Source: Rhodopseudomonas boonkerdii (GTDB lineage Bacteria > Pseudomonadota > Alphaproteobacteria > Rhizobiales > Xanthobacteraceae). Taken from it: 64,000 bases of DNA. Positions 36,444 through 47,041 of the stretch are shown here, piece by piece. Position 1 is the stretch's first letter. Every line of letters begins with the position of its first letter. The stretch spans positions 3,968,001-4,032,000 of the forward strand of contig NZ_CP036537.1 of assembly GCF_021184025.1 (NCBI RefSeq), written 5' to 3'. Under the pieces are notes generated by a model, which saw nothing but the letters and a program-made list of their open reading frames with translations, did no database searches and was not told the origin of the DNA. Made by a program: the position numbers and the translations under genes.

Positions 36444-36483
36444 CGGAGGCTGAGGGGCGGAGTTGGTGGCCCGCCCCGAACGA

Positions 36484-38139
36484 TCAGCCCAGGTTCAGTT
36501 CCTTGAAGAAGTCGTTGCCCTTGTCGTCGATGATGATGAAGGCTGGGAAATCCTCGACCTCGATCTTCCAGATCGCTTCCATGCCGAGCTCGGGATACTC
36601 GACCACCTCAACCTTCTTGATACAGTGCTCGGCGAGGTTCGCGGCGGAGCCGCCGATGGAGCCGAGATAGAAGCCGCCATGCTTCTTGCACGCCTCGCGG
36701 ACAGCGACCGCGCGATTACCCTTGGCGACCATCACCATGGAGCCGCCTGCGGCCTGGAACTGGTCGACGAACGAGTCCATGCGGCCGGCCGTGGTCGGGC
36801 CGAAGGCGCCCGAAGCATAGCCTTCCGGCGTCTTGGCCGGGCCGGCGTAATAGACCGGGTGGTTCTTGAAGTAATCCGGCAGCGGCTCGCCCTTCTCCAG
36901 GCGGTCGCGCAGCTTCGCATGCGCCGCGTCACGCGCGACGATCATGGTGCCGGTGAGCGACAGGCGCGTCTTGGTGGGATATTGCGACAGCGTCGCGAGA
37001 ATGTCCTTCATCGGCTTGTTGAGGTCGATCTTGACGACATCGCCGCCGAGCGACTCTTCCACCTTCGGCAGATACTGCGCCGGATTGTGCTCGAGCTCCT
37101 CGAGATAGATGCCGTCCCTGGTGATCTTGCCGAGCACCTGACGATCCGCCGAACAGGACACGCCGAGGCCGATCGGCAGCGAGGCGCCGTGGCGCGGCAT
37201 GCGGATGACGCGCACGTCGTGGCAGAAATACTTGCCGCCGAACTGCGCGCCGACGCCGGACGACTGCGTCATCTTGAGGATTTCCTGCTCCATCTCCAGA
37301 TCGCGGAAGGCATTGCCGTCCGCCGAACCCTGGGTCGGCAGCGCATCGAGATAGCGCGCGGAAGCGAGCTTCACCGTCTTCATGCACAGCTCGGCGGAGG
37401 TGCCGCCGATGACGATGGCGAGATGATAGGGCGGGCACGCGGCGGTGCCCAGCGTCATGATCTTCTCTTTCAGGAAAGCGAGCAGGCGATCCTTCGTCAA
37501 CACAGACGGAGTGGCCTGGAACAGAAAGCTCTTGTTGGCGGAGCCGCCACCCTTCGCCATGAACATGAACTTGTAGGCGTCATCGCCCTCGGCATAGATC
37601 TCGCACTGTGCCGGCATGTTGTTGGCGGTGTTCTTTTCTTCATACATGGTCAGCGGCGCGACCTGCGAGTAACGCAGGTTGCGCCGGAGATAAGCGTCGC
37701 GCGCGCCTTCGCTGAGCGCCGCCTCGTCGTCGCCATCGGTGATGACGTTGCAGCCCTTCTTGCCCATGATGATGGCGGTGCCGGTGTCCTGGCACATCGG
37801 CAGCACGCCGCCGGCAGCGATATTCGCGTTCTTCAGGAAATCGAAGGCGACGAACTTGTCGTTCGACGAGGCTTCGCTGTCCTCCAGGATGTTGCGCAGC
37901 TGCTGCAGATGGCCGGGGCGCAGATAGTGATTGATCTCGCCGAAGGCCGCTTCCGACAGCGCCTTCAGGGCATCGCGCGACACCACCAGCATGTCCTTGC
38001 CCAGCACGGTCTCGACGCTTACGCCCTCGGAGGTGATCTTTTTGTAAGGCGTGGTGTCCTTACCCAGCGGGAACAGCGGGGTGTGCTTGTAGGGCGGAAC
38101 CGGCTTCTGCTGGTCGGGAAAAGCGGTGGGAGCGTTCAT
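36484..38139 (-). CDS. fumA: Class I (iron-sulfur) fumarate hydratase
   Basis: 551 aa. It interconverts fumarate and malate in the TCA cycle using a [4Fe-4S] cluster. The cluster cysteines are in [17 protein letters not shown] and [25 protein letters not shown] and [18 protein letters not shown] mark the N- and C-terminal domains. It is a single-chain class I enzyme, the standard form in this bacterial group. Confidence 0.95.
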   Translation of the reverse strand: MNAPTAFPDQQKPVPPYKHTPLFPLGKDTTPYKKITSEGVSVETVLGKDMLVVSRDALKALSEAAFGEINHYLRPGHLQQLRNILEDSEASSNDKFVAFDFLKNANIAAGGVLPMCQDTGTAIIMGKKGCNVITDGDDEAALSEGARDAYLRRNLRYSQVAPLTMYEEKNTANNMPAQCEIYAEGDDAYKFMFMAKGGGSANKSFLFQATPSVLTKDRLLAFLKEKIMTLGTAACPPYHLAIVIGGTSAELCMKTVKLASARYLDALPTQGSADGNAFRDLEMEQEILKMTQSSGVGAQFGGKYFCHDVRVIRMPRHGASLPIGLGVSCSADRQVLGKITRDGIYLEELEHNPAQYLPKVEESLGGDVVKIDLNKPMKDILATLSQYPTKTRLSLTGTMIVARDAAHAKLRDRLEKGEPLPDYFKNHPVYYAGPAKTPEGYASGAFGPTTAGRMDSFVDQFQAAGGSMVMVAKGNRAVAVREACKKHGGFYLGSIGGSAANLAEHCIKKVEVVEYPELGMEAIWKIEVEDFPAFIIIDDKGNDFFKELNLG

Positions 38140-38335
38140 GGGACGGGCCTCGAGGGACTGGAATTTGGAGCCCTTTTAAGAGGTTTCCGTCACATTTTGA
38201 AGGGTTCAAAAGAACATGGCGGTGCCGCTGCTCAGCCGACACACGCTCCGGCCTACCCGTTTTCCGCGCCTCTAACACCTTGCGCCGTCGCGTTTTCTCG
38301 CGCTTCACTGCGATCGGGACCGAGGAGACATACGC

Positions 38336-38806
38336 ATGCCGATCGACCACCGCCGCGCCTACCCTCTCGCTGCCGCCCTGGTCCTCCTCTCCGCCCTCGC
38401 CTCGCCGGCTTGTGCCGATCGGTGCGACGATCTCGCCAGGCAACTCAAGAGTCAGATCGACGGAATCAACATCGGGCGCACGGCGGCCAATGTGATCTAT
38501 CTTTCGCATCCGGCGACAAAACAGTTGCGGCTCGGCTGCACCAACCGCTCGGTGACCAACGAGCTGTTTGCGCAATCGTCGACACGCAAGCCAACGCCGG
38601 CTTTCACCGATCTCGTCGCCAGCGCCGGGGCTGTCGTTTTCACGATCCCGAAACAGGACACGCTGACAGGCGCGACGCGCTGCCTCGGCCGCATGGGCCT
38701 GTTCCGCGGCAACGACATCAAGATGCGGTTTCGCCGTCTCGATTTCCGCTGCACGCGCGACAAGAGCACGGCGGCAATTTCGGTCTCGCGCAGCCGCAAC
38801 GAGTGA
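38336..38806 (+). CDS. Hypothetical secreted protein
   Basis: 156 aa. A signal peptide (hydrophobic PLAAALVLLSALASPACA) is followed by a mature part with four Cys (DRCDD, GCTNR, RCLGR, RCTRD), probably two disulfides. No family is recognised. It is divergent from fumA across a 196-bp gap. Confidence 0.75.
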   Translation: MPIDHRRAYPLAAALVLLSALASPACADRCDDLARQLKSQIDGINIGRTAANVIYLSHPATKQLRLGCTNRSVTNELFAQSSTRKPTPAFTDLVASAGAVVFTIPKQDTLTGATRCLGRMGLFRGNDIKMRFRRLDFRCTRDKSTAAISVSRSRNE

Positions 38807-38958
38807 CCCGATCGCGACAATCCGAACGACTGCGGAAGGACATCCTTCACCATCGACGGTCTCTGCCGGCAATCGGCTCAAATTGAAGGACACGATTCAT
38901 CACTCGTTGGGCAAGCGCGCGCATGTTTCCGGGACGCATTTCGAAACAGGACATTGCC

Positions 38959-39129
38959 ATGAGCATTTCGAGCGTGACCGGCACGCCGCCGGCCACACCA
39001 ATCCAGCCGATCGAGGCGCGGACGGTTGAGCCGAAAAAGCCGGAGACGGCTGAGGAGCGCAATCCGCCACCGCCGCCGCGCCCGCCGCTGCCGCCGGGTC
39101 AGGGCACACGGATCGATCAGTACGTCTGA
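38959..39129 (+). CDS. Small proline-rich hypothetical protein
   Basis: 56 aa: MSISSVTGTPPATPIQPIEA, a PPPPPRPPLPPG stretch, then GQGTRIDQYV. Start ATG 38959 has AGGACA upstream. It has no signal or membrane segment. The polyproline may bind a partner domain; function unknown. Confidence 0.5.
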   Translation: MSISSVTGTPPATPIQPIEARTVEPKKPETAEERNPPPPPRPPLPPGQGTRIDQYV

Positions 39130-39171
39130 TTTCAACCCACGCGTCATTGCGAGAAGCACTTGCAATGACGT

Positions 39172-39879
39172 TTACTTGTCCAACGCCTTGTAACGCCGGA
39201 AGATGCCGTCCTCGTTGAACGGAATGCGTCGATCACTGGCGAGATAGGCCGCGATGCTCGGCCGCTCGGCAACGCGGTCGCGCAGACCGACGAGCGTCGG
39301 TATCTCGCGCTCAAATGCCGTCATGCGCTTCGGAAACGCGTAGCGCAGGCCCTCGACGATCTGAAACAGCGAGAGATCGACATAGGTCAATTTGCGCCCG
39401 GTGATATAGGCGCCCCCGCTGGCTTTCAGCAGCCGTTCGAAATAGCCGAGAAATTTCGGCACGCGCTCCTTCCAGAACGCCGCCGCGCGCAGTTTCGCCG
39501 GTCCCTTCTGATCCTCGTAATAGAGCGACACCCCGATCGGATGATGGGTGTCGTGCACCTCCACCACAAAATCGGCGATGGTCAGTTGCAGCGCGTTGAG
39601 CTTCAGCCGCCCGGCCTCGGTCTTTGGCGCAAGACCATGGCGCGCACCGAGATAGAACAGGATGTTCGCCGTCTGACCGATCACCAGCGTCCCGGCCTTG
39701 AGGAATGGCGGTGCGAAGGGCGGCAATCCCTTCTTCGCCTCCAGCATCTTCATCATCGCGCCCATACCGGCCTTGCCGCGGGCGACGTCGATATAGTCTG
39801 CCCCCGCGTCTTCGAGCGCGAGACGGACATATTCGCCGCGGCCCTGGATCATCGGCCAATAATAGAGCTCGTAGCGCAT
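39172..39879 (-). CDS. Glutathione S-transferase-like protein
   Basis: 235 aa. The N-terminal thioredoxin-like part starts MRYELYYWPMIQGRGEYVRL, with the Tyr and GRGE cis-Pro region of GST, followed by a C-terminal helical domain (VDLSLFQIVEGLRYAF). Start 39879 is chosen because the conserved YELYYW begins there. It detoxifies electrophiles or acts as a chaperone. Confidence 0.82.
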   Translation of the reverse strand: MRYELYYWPMIQGRGEYVRLALEDAGADYIDVARGKAGMGAMMKMLEAKKGLPPFAPPFLKAGTLVIGQTANILFYLGARHGLAPKTEAGRLKLNALQLTIADFVVEVHDTHHPIGVSLYYEDQKGPAKLRAAAFWKERVPKFLGYFERLLKASGGAYITGRKLTYVDLSLFQIVEGLRYAFPKRMTAFEREIPTLVGLRDRVAERPSIAAYLASDRRIPFNEDGIFRRYKALDK

Positions 39880-39953
39880 TCCCGTCCCCCATCGCACGTC
39901 AGGATCGGAAGGTAACGGATCGCACACCGATTGGTTCGCGCAGCGCTCACAAA

Positions 39954-39985
39954 GCAAAAGCGCCGCGGGCTGCCCCGCGGCGCTT
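39954..39985 (-). terminator. Intrinsic terminator after the Tim44-like gene
   Basis: AAGCGCCGCGGG-CTGC-CCCGCGGCGCTT is a 12-bp stem; on the minus strand it is followed by TTGCTTT. It lies 26 bp downstream of the Tim44-like stop and just before the GST start. Confidence 0.85.
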
Positions 39986-40011
39986 GCATCGTTTCGATCC
40001 ACCGGACGGCG

Positions 40012-41070
40012 TTACGCCTGCTGGATCGCCGACAGTTCCCAGTTGCCGCCGTTGGAGCGCAGGAAGGTCCAGACTTCCGTCGCTTCGGTCGGCGTCTCGC
40101 TGCCGGCGACGAGGCGGTTCGTGCCACGTTCCAGCGTCTTGTCGACCAGCGAGAAGCGCATCGCCACGCTGGCATATTCGACATTGCCTTCGCGCCAGGC
40201 TTCGGCCAGGTCGCCCTGCAGCAGCTTGACGTCCGACACCTTGTTGATGTCGTTCTGCGCCTTGTTCTCGGCGAGATCCTTGGCGAAGTACGACGTCATT
40301 TCCGGCGTCGCCAGCTTGCCCAGCGTATCGACGTCTTCGTTCGACCAGGCAGCCTGAACCTCGGTGAGCAGGCGCTCGAAGTCCTCGTAGTCCTTCGGCA
40401 GAACCTCGACCGGACGCTCGTCCTGACGGGAACCGAAGCCGAAGCCACCGAGACCGCCCAGCGCGCTGCGCGGCGCGGCCTGCGGGGCCTCCTGCTGGGC
40501 GCCGTAAGCGTGGTTGGTCTGCGCGGCCTGATTCGCTTCCGGAGCGTTGTAGGGCTGCGCGCCAGCCGGGCCGGCATAGGCCGACGCCGTCTGGTTCTGG
40601 TTACGGCGCTGCCACCACTTCATGGCCAGACGGACGACGATGACGATCAAGGCAACCTGCACCAACAGGCCGATGATCGACATCATGCTGCCGAGACCGC
40701 TGAGGAAGCCGCCGCCGAACAACATGCCGAGCAGACCAGCGCCGAGGAAGCCGGCAGCGAGGCCGCCAAGCATGCCCATGCCCGGACGGTTGAAGAAGCC
40801 GCCCTTGCTGGCGGCGCCCGCAGCAGCGGGACCGGCCATACCGGGCGAGCCCGGTTGCTGCATGGTACGGTTCATCGGCTGCGCCGCATTGGGCGCAGTC
40901 GCCGTCGAAGGCGGCGCCTGGAAAGTCCTGGAGCCGCGCGAGCCCATGCTGCTCTTGCCGCCCGGACGCGCATCGACAGCCGTGGAGACAGCAATCGTGA
41001 GCGGCATCGCCAGCGACAGGACAACGGCGAGCGTCTTGATCGCGCCGCGCATGCTGAACGTGAAAGTCAT
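40012..41070 (-). CDS. Tim44-like domain membrane protein
   Basis: 352 aa. A signal-like helix is followed by a Gly/Met-rich region, a TM helix (GSMMSIIGLLVQVALIVIVV) and a C-terminal Tim44-like domain (DFERLLTEVQAAWSNEDVDTL to the end). Such proteins are associated with the inner membrane; the bacterial role is unknown. GAGGGA before ATG 41070 defines the start. Confidence 0.88.
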   Translation of the reverse strand: MTFTFSMRGAIKTLAVVLSLAMPLTIAVSTAVDARPGGKSSMGSRGSRTFQAPPSTATAPNAAQPMNRTMQQPGSPGMAGPAAAGAASKGGFFNRPGMGMLGGLAAGFLGAGLLGMLFGGGFLSGLGSMMSIIGLLVQVALIVIVVRLAMKWWQRRNQNQTASAYAGPAGAQPYNAPEANQAAQTNHAYGAQQEAPQAAPRSALGGLGGFGFGSRQDERPVEVLPKDYEDFERLLTEVQAAWSNEDVDTLGKLATPEMTSYFAKDLAENKAQNDINKVSDVKLLQGDLAEAWREGNVEYASVAMRFSLVDKTLERGTNRLVAGSETPTEATEVWTFLRSNGGNWELSAIQQA

Positions 41071-41263
41071 GGTCTTTTCCCTCAATCCCCGGCAGGGGGA
41101 AATCGCCCCTAAGATGGCGACGCCGCAGCAAAAGGGAAGCGCGCTTCACGCCGCACCACTGCGGCGCTCGGTCGCGGGTTTAGGGACATTCTAAAGCGGG
41201 AGAAAGCTGCAATTTCAACTGTTTGCGTTGCATTGCGAAAGAACGATGACGCGCCGACCGGTA

Positions 41264-43828
41264 TCAGTTCGGCGCCATCGTCTCCTTGACCTTCTCAATC
41301 AACGCGCTGAGCGCGAACGGCTTCGGCAGGAACGCGAACTGCTGATTCTCCGGCAGGCTCTTCTCGAATGCCTCTTCGGCGTATCCGGAGACGAAGATGA
41401 TCTTCAGCTCCGGATTGAGGGCGCGCATTTCTTTCAACAAGGTCGGACCGTCCATCTCCGGCATGACAACGTCGGAAACGACGAGATCGATGGCGCGGTT
41501 CTGTTCCTCGAACATCTCCAGCGCCTCGATGCCGTTGGAGGCTTCCACCACCGTGTAGCCGCGCGAGCGCAGGCCGCGGGCGTTCAGACCGCGCAGGCCT
41601 TCCTCGTCTTCCACCAGCAGGATCGTGCCCTGCCCGGTCAGATCCGCCTTCGGCTTGGCTGCTTCCTTCGCGGCGATGGCGGCCGCGATGGCCGGATCGG
41701 GCGCTGTTTCCTTGTCCTGATGATGGCGCGGCAGGAAGATGCGGAACGTGGTGCCCTGCCCTTCCCTGGAGTCCACATAGACGAAGCCGCCGGTCTGCTT
41801 GACGATGCCATAGACCGTGGAGAGGCCGAGGCCGGTGCCCTTGCCGACGTCCTTGGTAGAGAAGAACGGCTCGAAGATCTTTTCGACGATCTCGGCGGGA
41901 ATGCCGGTGCCGGTGTCGGTCACCGCGATCTCCACATAATCGGCGGAAGGCATGCCCTTATAGGCGAGCTTCTCGGCCTGCTCGGTGGGGATATTGCCGG
42001 TGCGAACCGTAAGCGAACCGCCATCGGGCATCGCATCGCGCGCATTGACCGTGAGATTCACGATCACCTGTTCGAATTGCGAGATGTCCACCTTCACCGG
42101 CCACAGGTCGCGGCCGTGAACGACTTCCAGCTTCACCTTCTCGCCGATCAGGCGTTTGAGCAGCAGATCGATATCGGACAGCGCATCGCCGAGATTGAGC
42201 ACGGTGGGACGCAGCGTCTGGCGACGCGAGAAGGCGAGCAACTGGCGTACCAAAGTCGCCGCACGCGTCGCGTTCTGCTTGATCTGCATAATGTCCTGGA
42301 ACGACGGATCGGTCGGCTTATGCGCGTTCAGCAGGAAATCGTTGGCCATCATGATGGCCGAGAGCACGTTGTTGAAGTCATGCGCGATACCACCGGCGAG
42401 CTGGCCGATGGTGTCCATCTTCTGCGCCTGGTTGACCTGGTTCTCCAGCGCGCGGCGCTCGGTCGTCTCCAGCATGTAGACGATGGCCGCTTCGGTCTCG
42501 CGCTCTTCTTCCTGCACGGCGGTGACGAAGAACTGCCCCCAGCGCTCCTTGGCGCCGGTAAGCTGCAATTCCACGGGAGCGATATCGCCCTGCCCCTGCG
42601 CGGCCTGCCCGATAGCGGCGAGCAGTTGCGGGCGGTCGCGCTCGTTCAACGCCGCAAGGATCGACTTGTTGACGCTGCCATTGTCGTTGAGGGTCTGCGC
42701 CAGCTTGGCGAAGCGGGCATTGCCACGGACCACGGCGCCGCCGAGATCGACGGTGGCAATCGCCATGGGCGTATGGTCGAAAAAGCGCATGAAACGCACT
42801 TCGGCCGCGCGCTGCGGATCGGAGCGCTCGTCGCGTGCGCGGCTGATCACCAGCGTGCGCGATGCGCCGGGCACGCCGTCCGCGCCAAAAGCCAGCTTGT
42901 GATAGAGGCGCACGGGCACGGCCTTGCCGCCGCGCTGCTTGAGATCAATGTCGAAAACTTCGGTCTTCACCTCGCCGGGGATCGGCACGATGGAGGTGAG
43001 CAGCGAGGCGCCGTCGCCGGACACGATATCCGAGAGCTTCAGTCCACCGGAGCCGATCTCGGCGAGATCGTGATCGAGAAGGTTGGCGAGCGTCGCATTG
43101 ACATAGACGAGCTCCCCCTTCTGATTGACCGAGAAGAAACCGCAAGGCGCGTGGTCGAGATATTCGATCGCATGTTGCAGTTCCTGGAACACGTCTTCCT
43201 GACGCTGGCGGTCGCGCGTGATGTCGGCCACCGACCACACGGTGGATTTCGATTCGCGCTTACCGGCGCCGAGCGGACGGACCCGCATCCGCAGCCAGCG
43301 GCCATGCGAACCGTCGGCGACAGTGACGCGCACTTCCTCCTGCTGGCGCTTGCCCTCGCGCGCGGCCTTGAGCAGGCGGAAGACAGCCTCGGAAACATCG
43401 GGATTGCCGATAAAGACGCGCTCGACCGGCCGTGCTTCCTGCACCGAAGCCGCCCCCGTCAGAGTGAGGTAGGCGGCGTTGGCATAGACCACGTGGCCGT
43501 GCGCATCTGTCACTGCGATACCATCGAAGGCACCGTTGGTGACAGCACGCATGATCGGGTCTTCGGCAGCGCGATCAGCGAAGCGAATGATACCTGCTGC
43601 GATGGCAAACAGCATGAACAGGCCGACCATGGCCAGCAACGCCAGCAGGCCGAGAATATAGGGCTGCGCCTGGGCGCGGCCGAGGGTCATGAAGGCCACA
43701 GCGCTGGCGACGATCGCCGCTGCGATGAGCAGGACGAGAACAATGCTGCCGCTGCGGCGCACGGGTTCCCGGGCTGCGTTGGACTCCGCCAGCGAGATCT
43801 GGCCATCGTGGTCGGTCTCGACGCTCAT
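41264..43828 (-). CDS. cckA: CckA hybrid histidine kinase
   Basis: 854 aa. Two N-terminal TM helices, PAS regions, a histidine kinase core with H in [12 protein letters not shown]-binding blocks ([46 protein letters not shown]), and a C-terminal receiver with the phospho-acceptor Asp in [12 protein letters not shown]. CckA feeds phosphate through ChpT to CtrA in alphaproteobacteria. It is directly downstream of flhB on the same strand, next to CtrA-type sites. Confidence 0.95.
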   Translation of the reverse strand: MSVETDHDGQISLAESNAAREPVRRSGSIVLVLLIAAAIVASAVAFMTLGRAQAQPYILGLLALLAMVGLFMLFAIAAGIIRFADRAAEDPIMRAVTNGAFDGIAVTDAHGHVVYANAAYLTLTGAASVQEARPVERVFIGNPDVSEAVFRLLKAAREGKRQQEEVRVTVADGSHGRWLRMRVRPLGAGKRESKSTVWSVADITRDRQRQEDVFQELQHAIEYLDHAPCGFFSVNQKGELVYVNATLANLLDHDLAEIGSGGLKLSDIVSGDGASLLTSIVPIPGEVKTEVFDIDLKQRGGKAVPVRLYHKLAFGADGVPGASRTLVISRARDERSDPQRAAEVRFMRFFDHTPMAIATVDLGGAVVRGNARFAKLAQTLNDNGSVNKSILAALNERDRPQLLAAIGQAAQGQGDIAPVELQLTGAKERWGQFFVTAVQEEERETEAAIVYMLETTERRALENQVNQAQKMDTIGQLAGGIAHDFNNVLSAIMMANDFLLNAHKPTDPSFQDIMQIKQNATRAATLVRQLLAFSRRQTLRPTVLNLGDALSDIDLLLKRLIGEKVKLEVVHGRDLWPVKVDISQFEQVIVNLTVNARDAMPDGGSLTVRTGNIPTEQAEKLAYKGMPSADYVEIAVTDTGTGIPAEIVEKIFEPFFSTKDVGKGTGLGLSTVYGIVKQTGGFVYVDSREGQGTTFRIFLPRHHQDKETAPDPAIAAAIAAKEAAKPKADLTGQGTILLVEDEEGLRGLNARGLRSRGYTVVEASNGIEALEMFEEQNRAIDLVVSDVVMPEMDGPTLLKEMRALNPELKIIFVSGYAEEAFEKSLPENQQFAFLPKPFALSALIEKVKETMAPN

Positions 43829-43976
43829 CGGACGGGGTATCGCCTATCTATGGTGGTTGCGGCGCGCACAGACGCGCCTCCTGAGTGCCCCAACCGACCG
43901 GCAGCGCGCAAGCGGTTCCACCGCTCTTTTGCGTCCAATCGGCCGATTTGCACCGTGTTCCAATACTGCTCGCGCA

Positions 43977-45053
43977 TCACGCCGGACGTCCGGACAGGCC
44001 GCGCTTGAGGCCCATGACATAGCCAATCACCTCGGCCACCGCCTGGTAGTGCTCGGCCGGAATCTCCTCGTCGATCTCAACGGTAGCGTAGAGCGCGCGG
44101 GCGAGCGGGACGTTTTCGACGATCGGGATGTCATGCTTGCCGGCAACTTCCCTGATCTTGAGCGCAATCGCATCCATGCCTTTGGCGACGCAGATCGGCG
44201 CGGTCATGCCGCGCTCGTATTTCAGCGCCACCGAATAGTGGGTCGGGTTGGTGATGATCACCGAAGCCTGGGGCACGGCGGACATCATACGCTTCTTCAT
44301 GCTCTGCTGGCGCAGCTGTTTGATCTTGCCCTTGATGTGAGGATCGCCTTCGGACTGCTTGAATTCCTCCTTCACCTCCTGCAGCGACATCTTCAGCTTT
44401 TCGAACCAGGTCCGATACTGGAAGAAGAAGTCGGCGATGGCGACGAAGGCCAGCATTGCGAGCACCGCGCCCAGCAGCTTCAGCGTCAAGCTCGTGGAGA
44501 TGCCGAGAATCGCACTCGGGTCGATACGCACCATGGCGTCGAGACGGAAACGTTCGGGCCACAGCACCGTGGCCATCACCGTGCCGACCACGATCAGCTT
44601 GAACAGGCCCTTCAGAAAATTGGCCAAAGCCTGTTTGCCGAACAGCCGCTTGGCGCCTTCCATCGGCGACAGCTTGCTGAATTTCGGCGTCAGGCCCTCG
44701 GTCGAGAACACCAGGCGATGCTGCATCAGATTGCCGGCCAGCACGGCGAGAATGAGAAACAGAAACGGCATCGCAAGCGTGGACAGCAGCGAGAGGCAGA
44801 GCTCCTTCGCCAGCTCTATGAGACCCGGCCCGTCGGTACGGATCATCCACGAATTCTGCAGCAAATTCTTCATAGGCGTCAGCAGACCGGTGCCGATCGA
44901 TGCATGGAACGACGACAATACCAGCGTGCCGCCGGCCAGCAGAAACCAGGTATTGACCTCCTGGCTTTTCGCGACGTCGCCGCGCTGATGAGCGTCGTCG
45001 AGCTTCTTTTGCGTGGGGTCGTGTGTTTTTTCGTTCTCGCTGTCCTCGGCCAC
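43977..45053 (-). CDS. flhB: Flagellar export protein FlhB
   Basis: 358 aa. Four TM segments followed by a cytoplasmic domain with the autocleavage motif NPTHYSVALKY, typical of FlhB, which switches substrate specificity from hook to filament. It follows fliR with a 10-bp gap. Confidence 0.97.
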   Translation of the reverse strand: MAEDSENEKTHDPTQKKLDDAHQRGDVAKSQEVNTWFLLAGGTLVLSSFHASIGTGLLTPMKNLLQNSWMIRTDGPGLIELAKELCLSLLSTLAMPFLFLILAVLAGNLMQHRLVFSTEGLTPKFSKLSPMEGAKRLFGKQALANFLKGLFKLIVVGTVMATVLWPERFRLDAMVRIDPSAILGISTSLTLKLLGAVLAMLAFVAIADFFFQYRTWFEKLKMSLQEVKEEFKQSEGDPHIKGKIKQLRQQSMKKRMMSAVPQASVIITNPTHYSVALKYERGMTAPICVAKGMDAIALKIREVAGKHDIPIVENVPLARALYATVEIDEEIPAEHYQAVAEVIGYVMGLKRGLSGRPA

Positions 45054-45063
45054 AGGCGTCCTC

Positions 45064-45834
45064 CTATGTCCTCGGCATCATTTGGTGCATCACACCAGCG
45101 AAGTAATCCATGTAAGTGCCCATCATCGCTGAGAGCACCAGCGCGAAGATCAGGAAGCCGATCATGATCGAGAGCGGCACGCCGACGAAATAGACCTGCA
45201 TCTGCGGCATCAGGCGAGCTAGCACGCCGAGTCCCATATTGAAGACGAGGCCGAAGACGAGGAACGGCGCCGCGAGCTGAACGCCGATCTTGAACGCTGC
45301 GGTGAAGGCATTGGTCGCAAGCTTGGCGACATCGCCGGTCGGCAACACCTCGCCTGGCGAGAAAATCTTGTAGCTGTCGCTCAACGCGGCGATCACGAGG
45401 TGATGCGTATCGGTGGCAAAGATCAGCGTCATGCCCAGCAAATTGAGGAAGTTGCCGATCAGTACGCCCTGCTGCCCCTGCGTGGGGTCCACCGAAGTGA
45501 CGAAACCGAGACCGAGCTGCTGGGCGATCACCGAACCTGCCACCTGCAGGGCCGAGATGGTGACGCGCGCGGTGGCGCCGAGCACGATACCGATGACGAT
45601 CTCGCGCAGCATCAGCACAAGCATCGGAGTCATCGATGTCATATCGACATTATAGCCGGCGCGATGAGCCGGCAGCATGATCAGCGTCAGCGCCAGGGCG
45701 ATCGACAGCTTGACACGCATCGGAATGTTGCTTTCGCCGAAGCCGGGCAACAGCATCACCATGGCGCCGATGCGGGCAAACACCAACATGAAGGCGGCAG
45801 CGAGAGCCGGCAGGAGCGAAATGTCGATACGCAT
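45064..45834 (-). CDS. fliR: Flagellar export protein FliR
   Basis: 256 aa, six hydrophobic segments. A member of the export-gate complex FliPQR-FlhA-FlhB. It lies 12 bp from fliQ, consistent with a joint transcript. Confidence 0.96.
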   Translation of the reverse strand: MRIDISLLPALAAAFMLVFARIGAMVMLLPGFGESNIPMRVKLSIALALTLIMLPAHRAGYNVDMTSMTPMLVLMLREIVIGIVLGATARVTISALQVAGSVIAQQLGLGFVTSVDPTQGQQGVLIGNFLNLLGMTLIFATDTHHLVIAALSDSYKIFSPGEVLPTGDVAKLATNAFTAAFKIGVQLAAPFLVFGLVFNMGLGVLARLMPQMQVYFVGVPLSIMIGFLIFALVLSAMMGTYMDYFAGVMHQMMPRT

Positions 45835-45846
45835 GAAGGATGTGTA

Positions 45847-46110
45847 TCACCCCCCGATGATTCGCGACGATATCCGCATCATGTAGCTTGATAGCGTATC
45901 GCCCATGAAAGGCAGCGCCAGCATCATGGTGGCAAAGACAGCAAGAATCTTCGGCACGAAGACCAACGACTGTTCCTGCACCTGGGTCAGCGCCTGAACC
46001 AGCGAGATCACGACACCGACGATCAGGCCGACAACCATCAGCGGTCCGGAGACCAGCACGATGGTCCAGATCGCATCGCGGGCGACATCGAGAGTTTCGG
46101 GGCCGGTCAT
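45847..46110 (-). CDS. fliQ: Flagellar export protein FliQ
   Basis: 87 aa, two TM helices (AIWTIVLVSGPLMVVGLIVG and KILAVFATMMLALPFMGD). Typical FliQ length and spacing. Part of the FliPQR gate. Confidence 0.96.
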   Translation of the reverse strand: MTGPETLDVARDAIWTIVLVSGPLMVVGLIVGVVISLVQALTQVQEQSLVFVPKILAVFATMMLALPFMGDTLSSYMMRISSRIIGG

Positions 46111-46133
46111 GAGATAATTCCTTTTTACTCAGT

Positions 46134-46234
46134 CCCTCATGGTGAGGAGGCGGGTAGCGCCGTCTCGAACCATGAGCTGGGGAGCGCTGTCGCCATCCTT
46201 CGAGATGCCGCTTCGCGGCTCCTCAGGACGAGGG
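46134..46234 (-). repeat. Twin-stem-loop interspersed element, copy 7 (inverted)
   Basis: Begins CCCTCATGGTGAGGAGGC and ends CTCCTCAGGACGAGGG. It sits between fliE and fliQ, 18 bp past the fliE stop, within what otherwise looks like a flagellar operon. Confidence 0.85.
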
Positions 46235-46252
46235 CGGCGCGTGGAGGCGGAG

Positions 46253-46576
46253 TTAGATCTGCATCTTCAAAATATCTTCGTAGGACTGGATGACGCGGTC
46301 GCGCACCGACACCAGTGTCGAGACGGCCACGTCGGTCTCGGCGACCGCGGTGACCACATCCATGACATTCGCCTTCCCATTGGCCATGGCGATGGTCTGC
46401 GCATCCGACTTGCGGCCGGCATCGAGCACGCTGCCGAGTGCTTCCTTGAGCACGGCACCGAAGGACGGGCCGACGCCGCCTTCGGCAACCTTGTTGAGAC
46501 CGCCGACGCCGCCCGCGCCATCCATGATGCGGGCGAGACTGGCATAGGCATTCGCGGCGACATTCGGGGCTGCCAT
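46253..46576 (-). CDS. fliE: Flagellar hook-basal body complex protein FliE
   Basis: 107 aa. It has the typical FliE C-terminus (VSVRDRVIQSYEDILKMQI). Links the MS ring to the rod. Confidence 0.95.
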   Translation of the reverse strand: MAAPNVAANAYASLARIMDGAGGVGGLNKVAEGGVGPSFGAVLKEALGSVLDAGRKSDAQTIAMANGKANVMDVVTAVAETDVAVSTLVSVRDRVIQSYEDILKMQI

Positions 46577-46590
46577 GATGGATGTCCTGT

Positions 46591-47016
46591 TCAGGCCTTG
46601 AGGATATCGAGGGTGCGCTGGATCATGCGACGCGTGGCGCTGATGATGTTGAGATTGGCCTCATAGGAGCGCTGGGCTTCCTTCATGTCGGTCATCTCGA
46701 CCAGCGAATTGACGTTGGGCACCTTGACGTTGCCGGCTGCATCCGCTGCCGGATTGCCCGGCTCGTAACGCGTCGGAAAAGCCGACATGTCCGGCCGCAC
46801 GCGGCCGAGGCCGACCGTGCGCGCATCAAGGGTGCGATCGAGTTCGGAGGTGAAGGTCGGCACCTTGCGGCGATACGGGTCGCCGCCCGGCGTCTGCGCC
46901 GTGGACTGCGCGTTGGCGATATTTTCCGAGATGACGCGCATGCGACCGGCCTGGGCACGCAGGCCCGAGGTCGCAATTCCCATCGATCTGGCGAAGTCGC
47001 TGCTGTTGTCGCCCAT
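46591..47016 (-). CDS. flgC: Flagellar basal-body rod protein FlgC
   Basis: 141 aa. The N-terminus has MGIATSGLRAQAGRMRVISENIANAQST, cut across the family motif, and the C-terminus is EMTDMKEAQRSYEANLNII. Builds the proximal rod. Confidence 0.96.
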   Translation of the reverse strand: MGDNSSDFARSMGIATSGLRAQAGRMRVISENIANAQSTAQTPGGDPYRRKVPTFTSELDRTLDARTVGLGRVRPDMSAFPTRYEPGNPAADAAGNVKVPNVNSLVEMTDMKEAQRSYEANLNIISATRRMIQRTLDILKA

Positions 47017-47041
47017 ATGCCCCTCTCCTCAGCTTCGCCGT

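Noticed and set aside
36463..38886. 807-codon plus-strand open frame over fumA
   Set aside because: It is antisense to the clearly identified class I fumarase, and lacks family features.
41228..44008. 926-codon plus-strand open frame over cckA
   Set aside because: Antisense to cckA, with Arg/His-rich low-information sequence; an effect of high GC.
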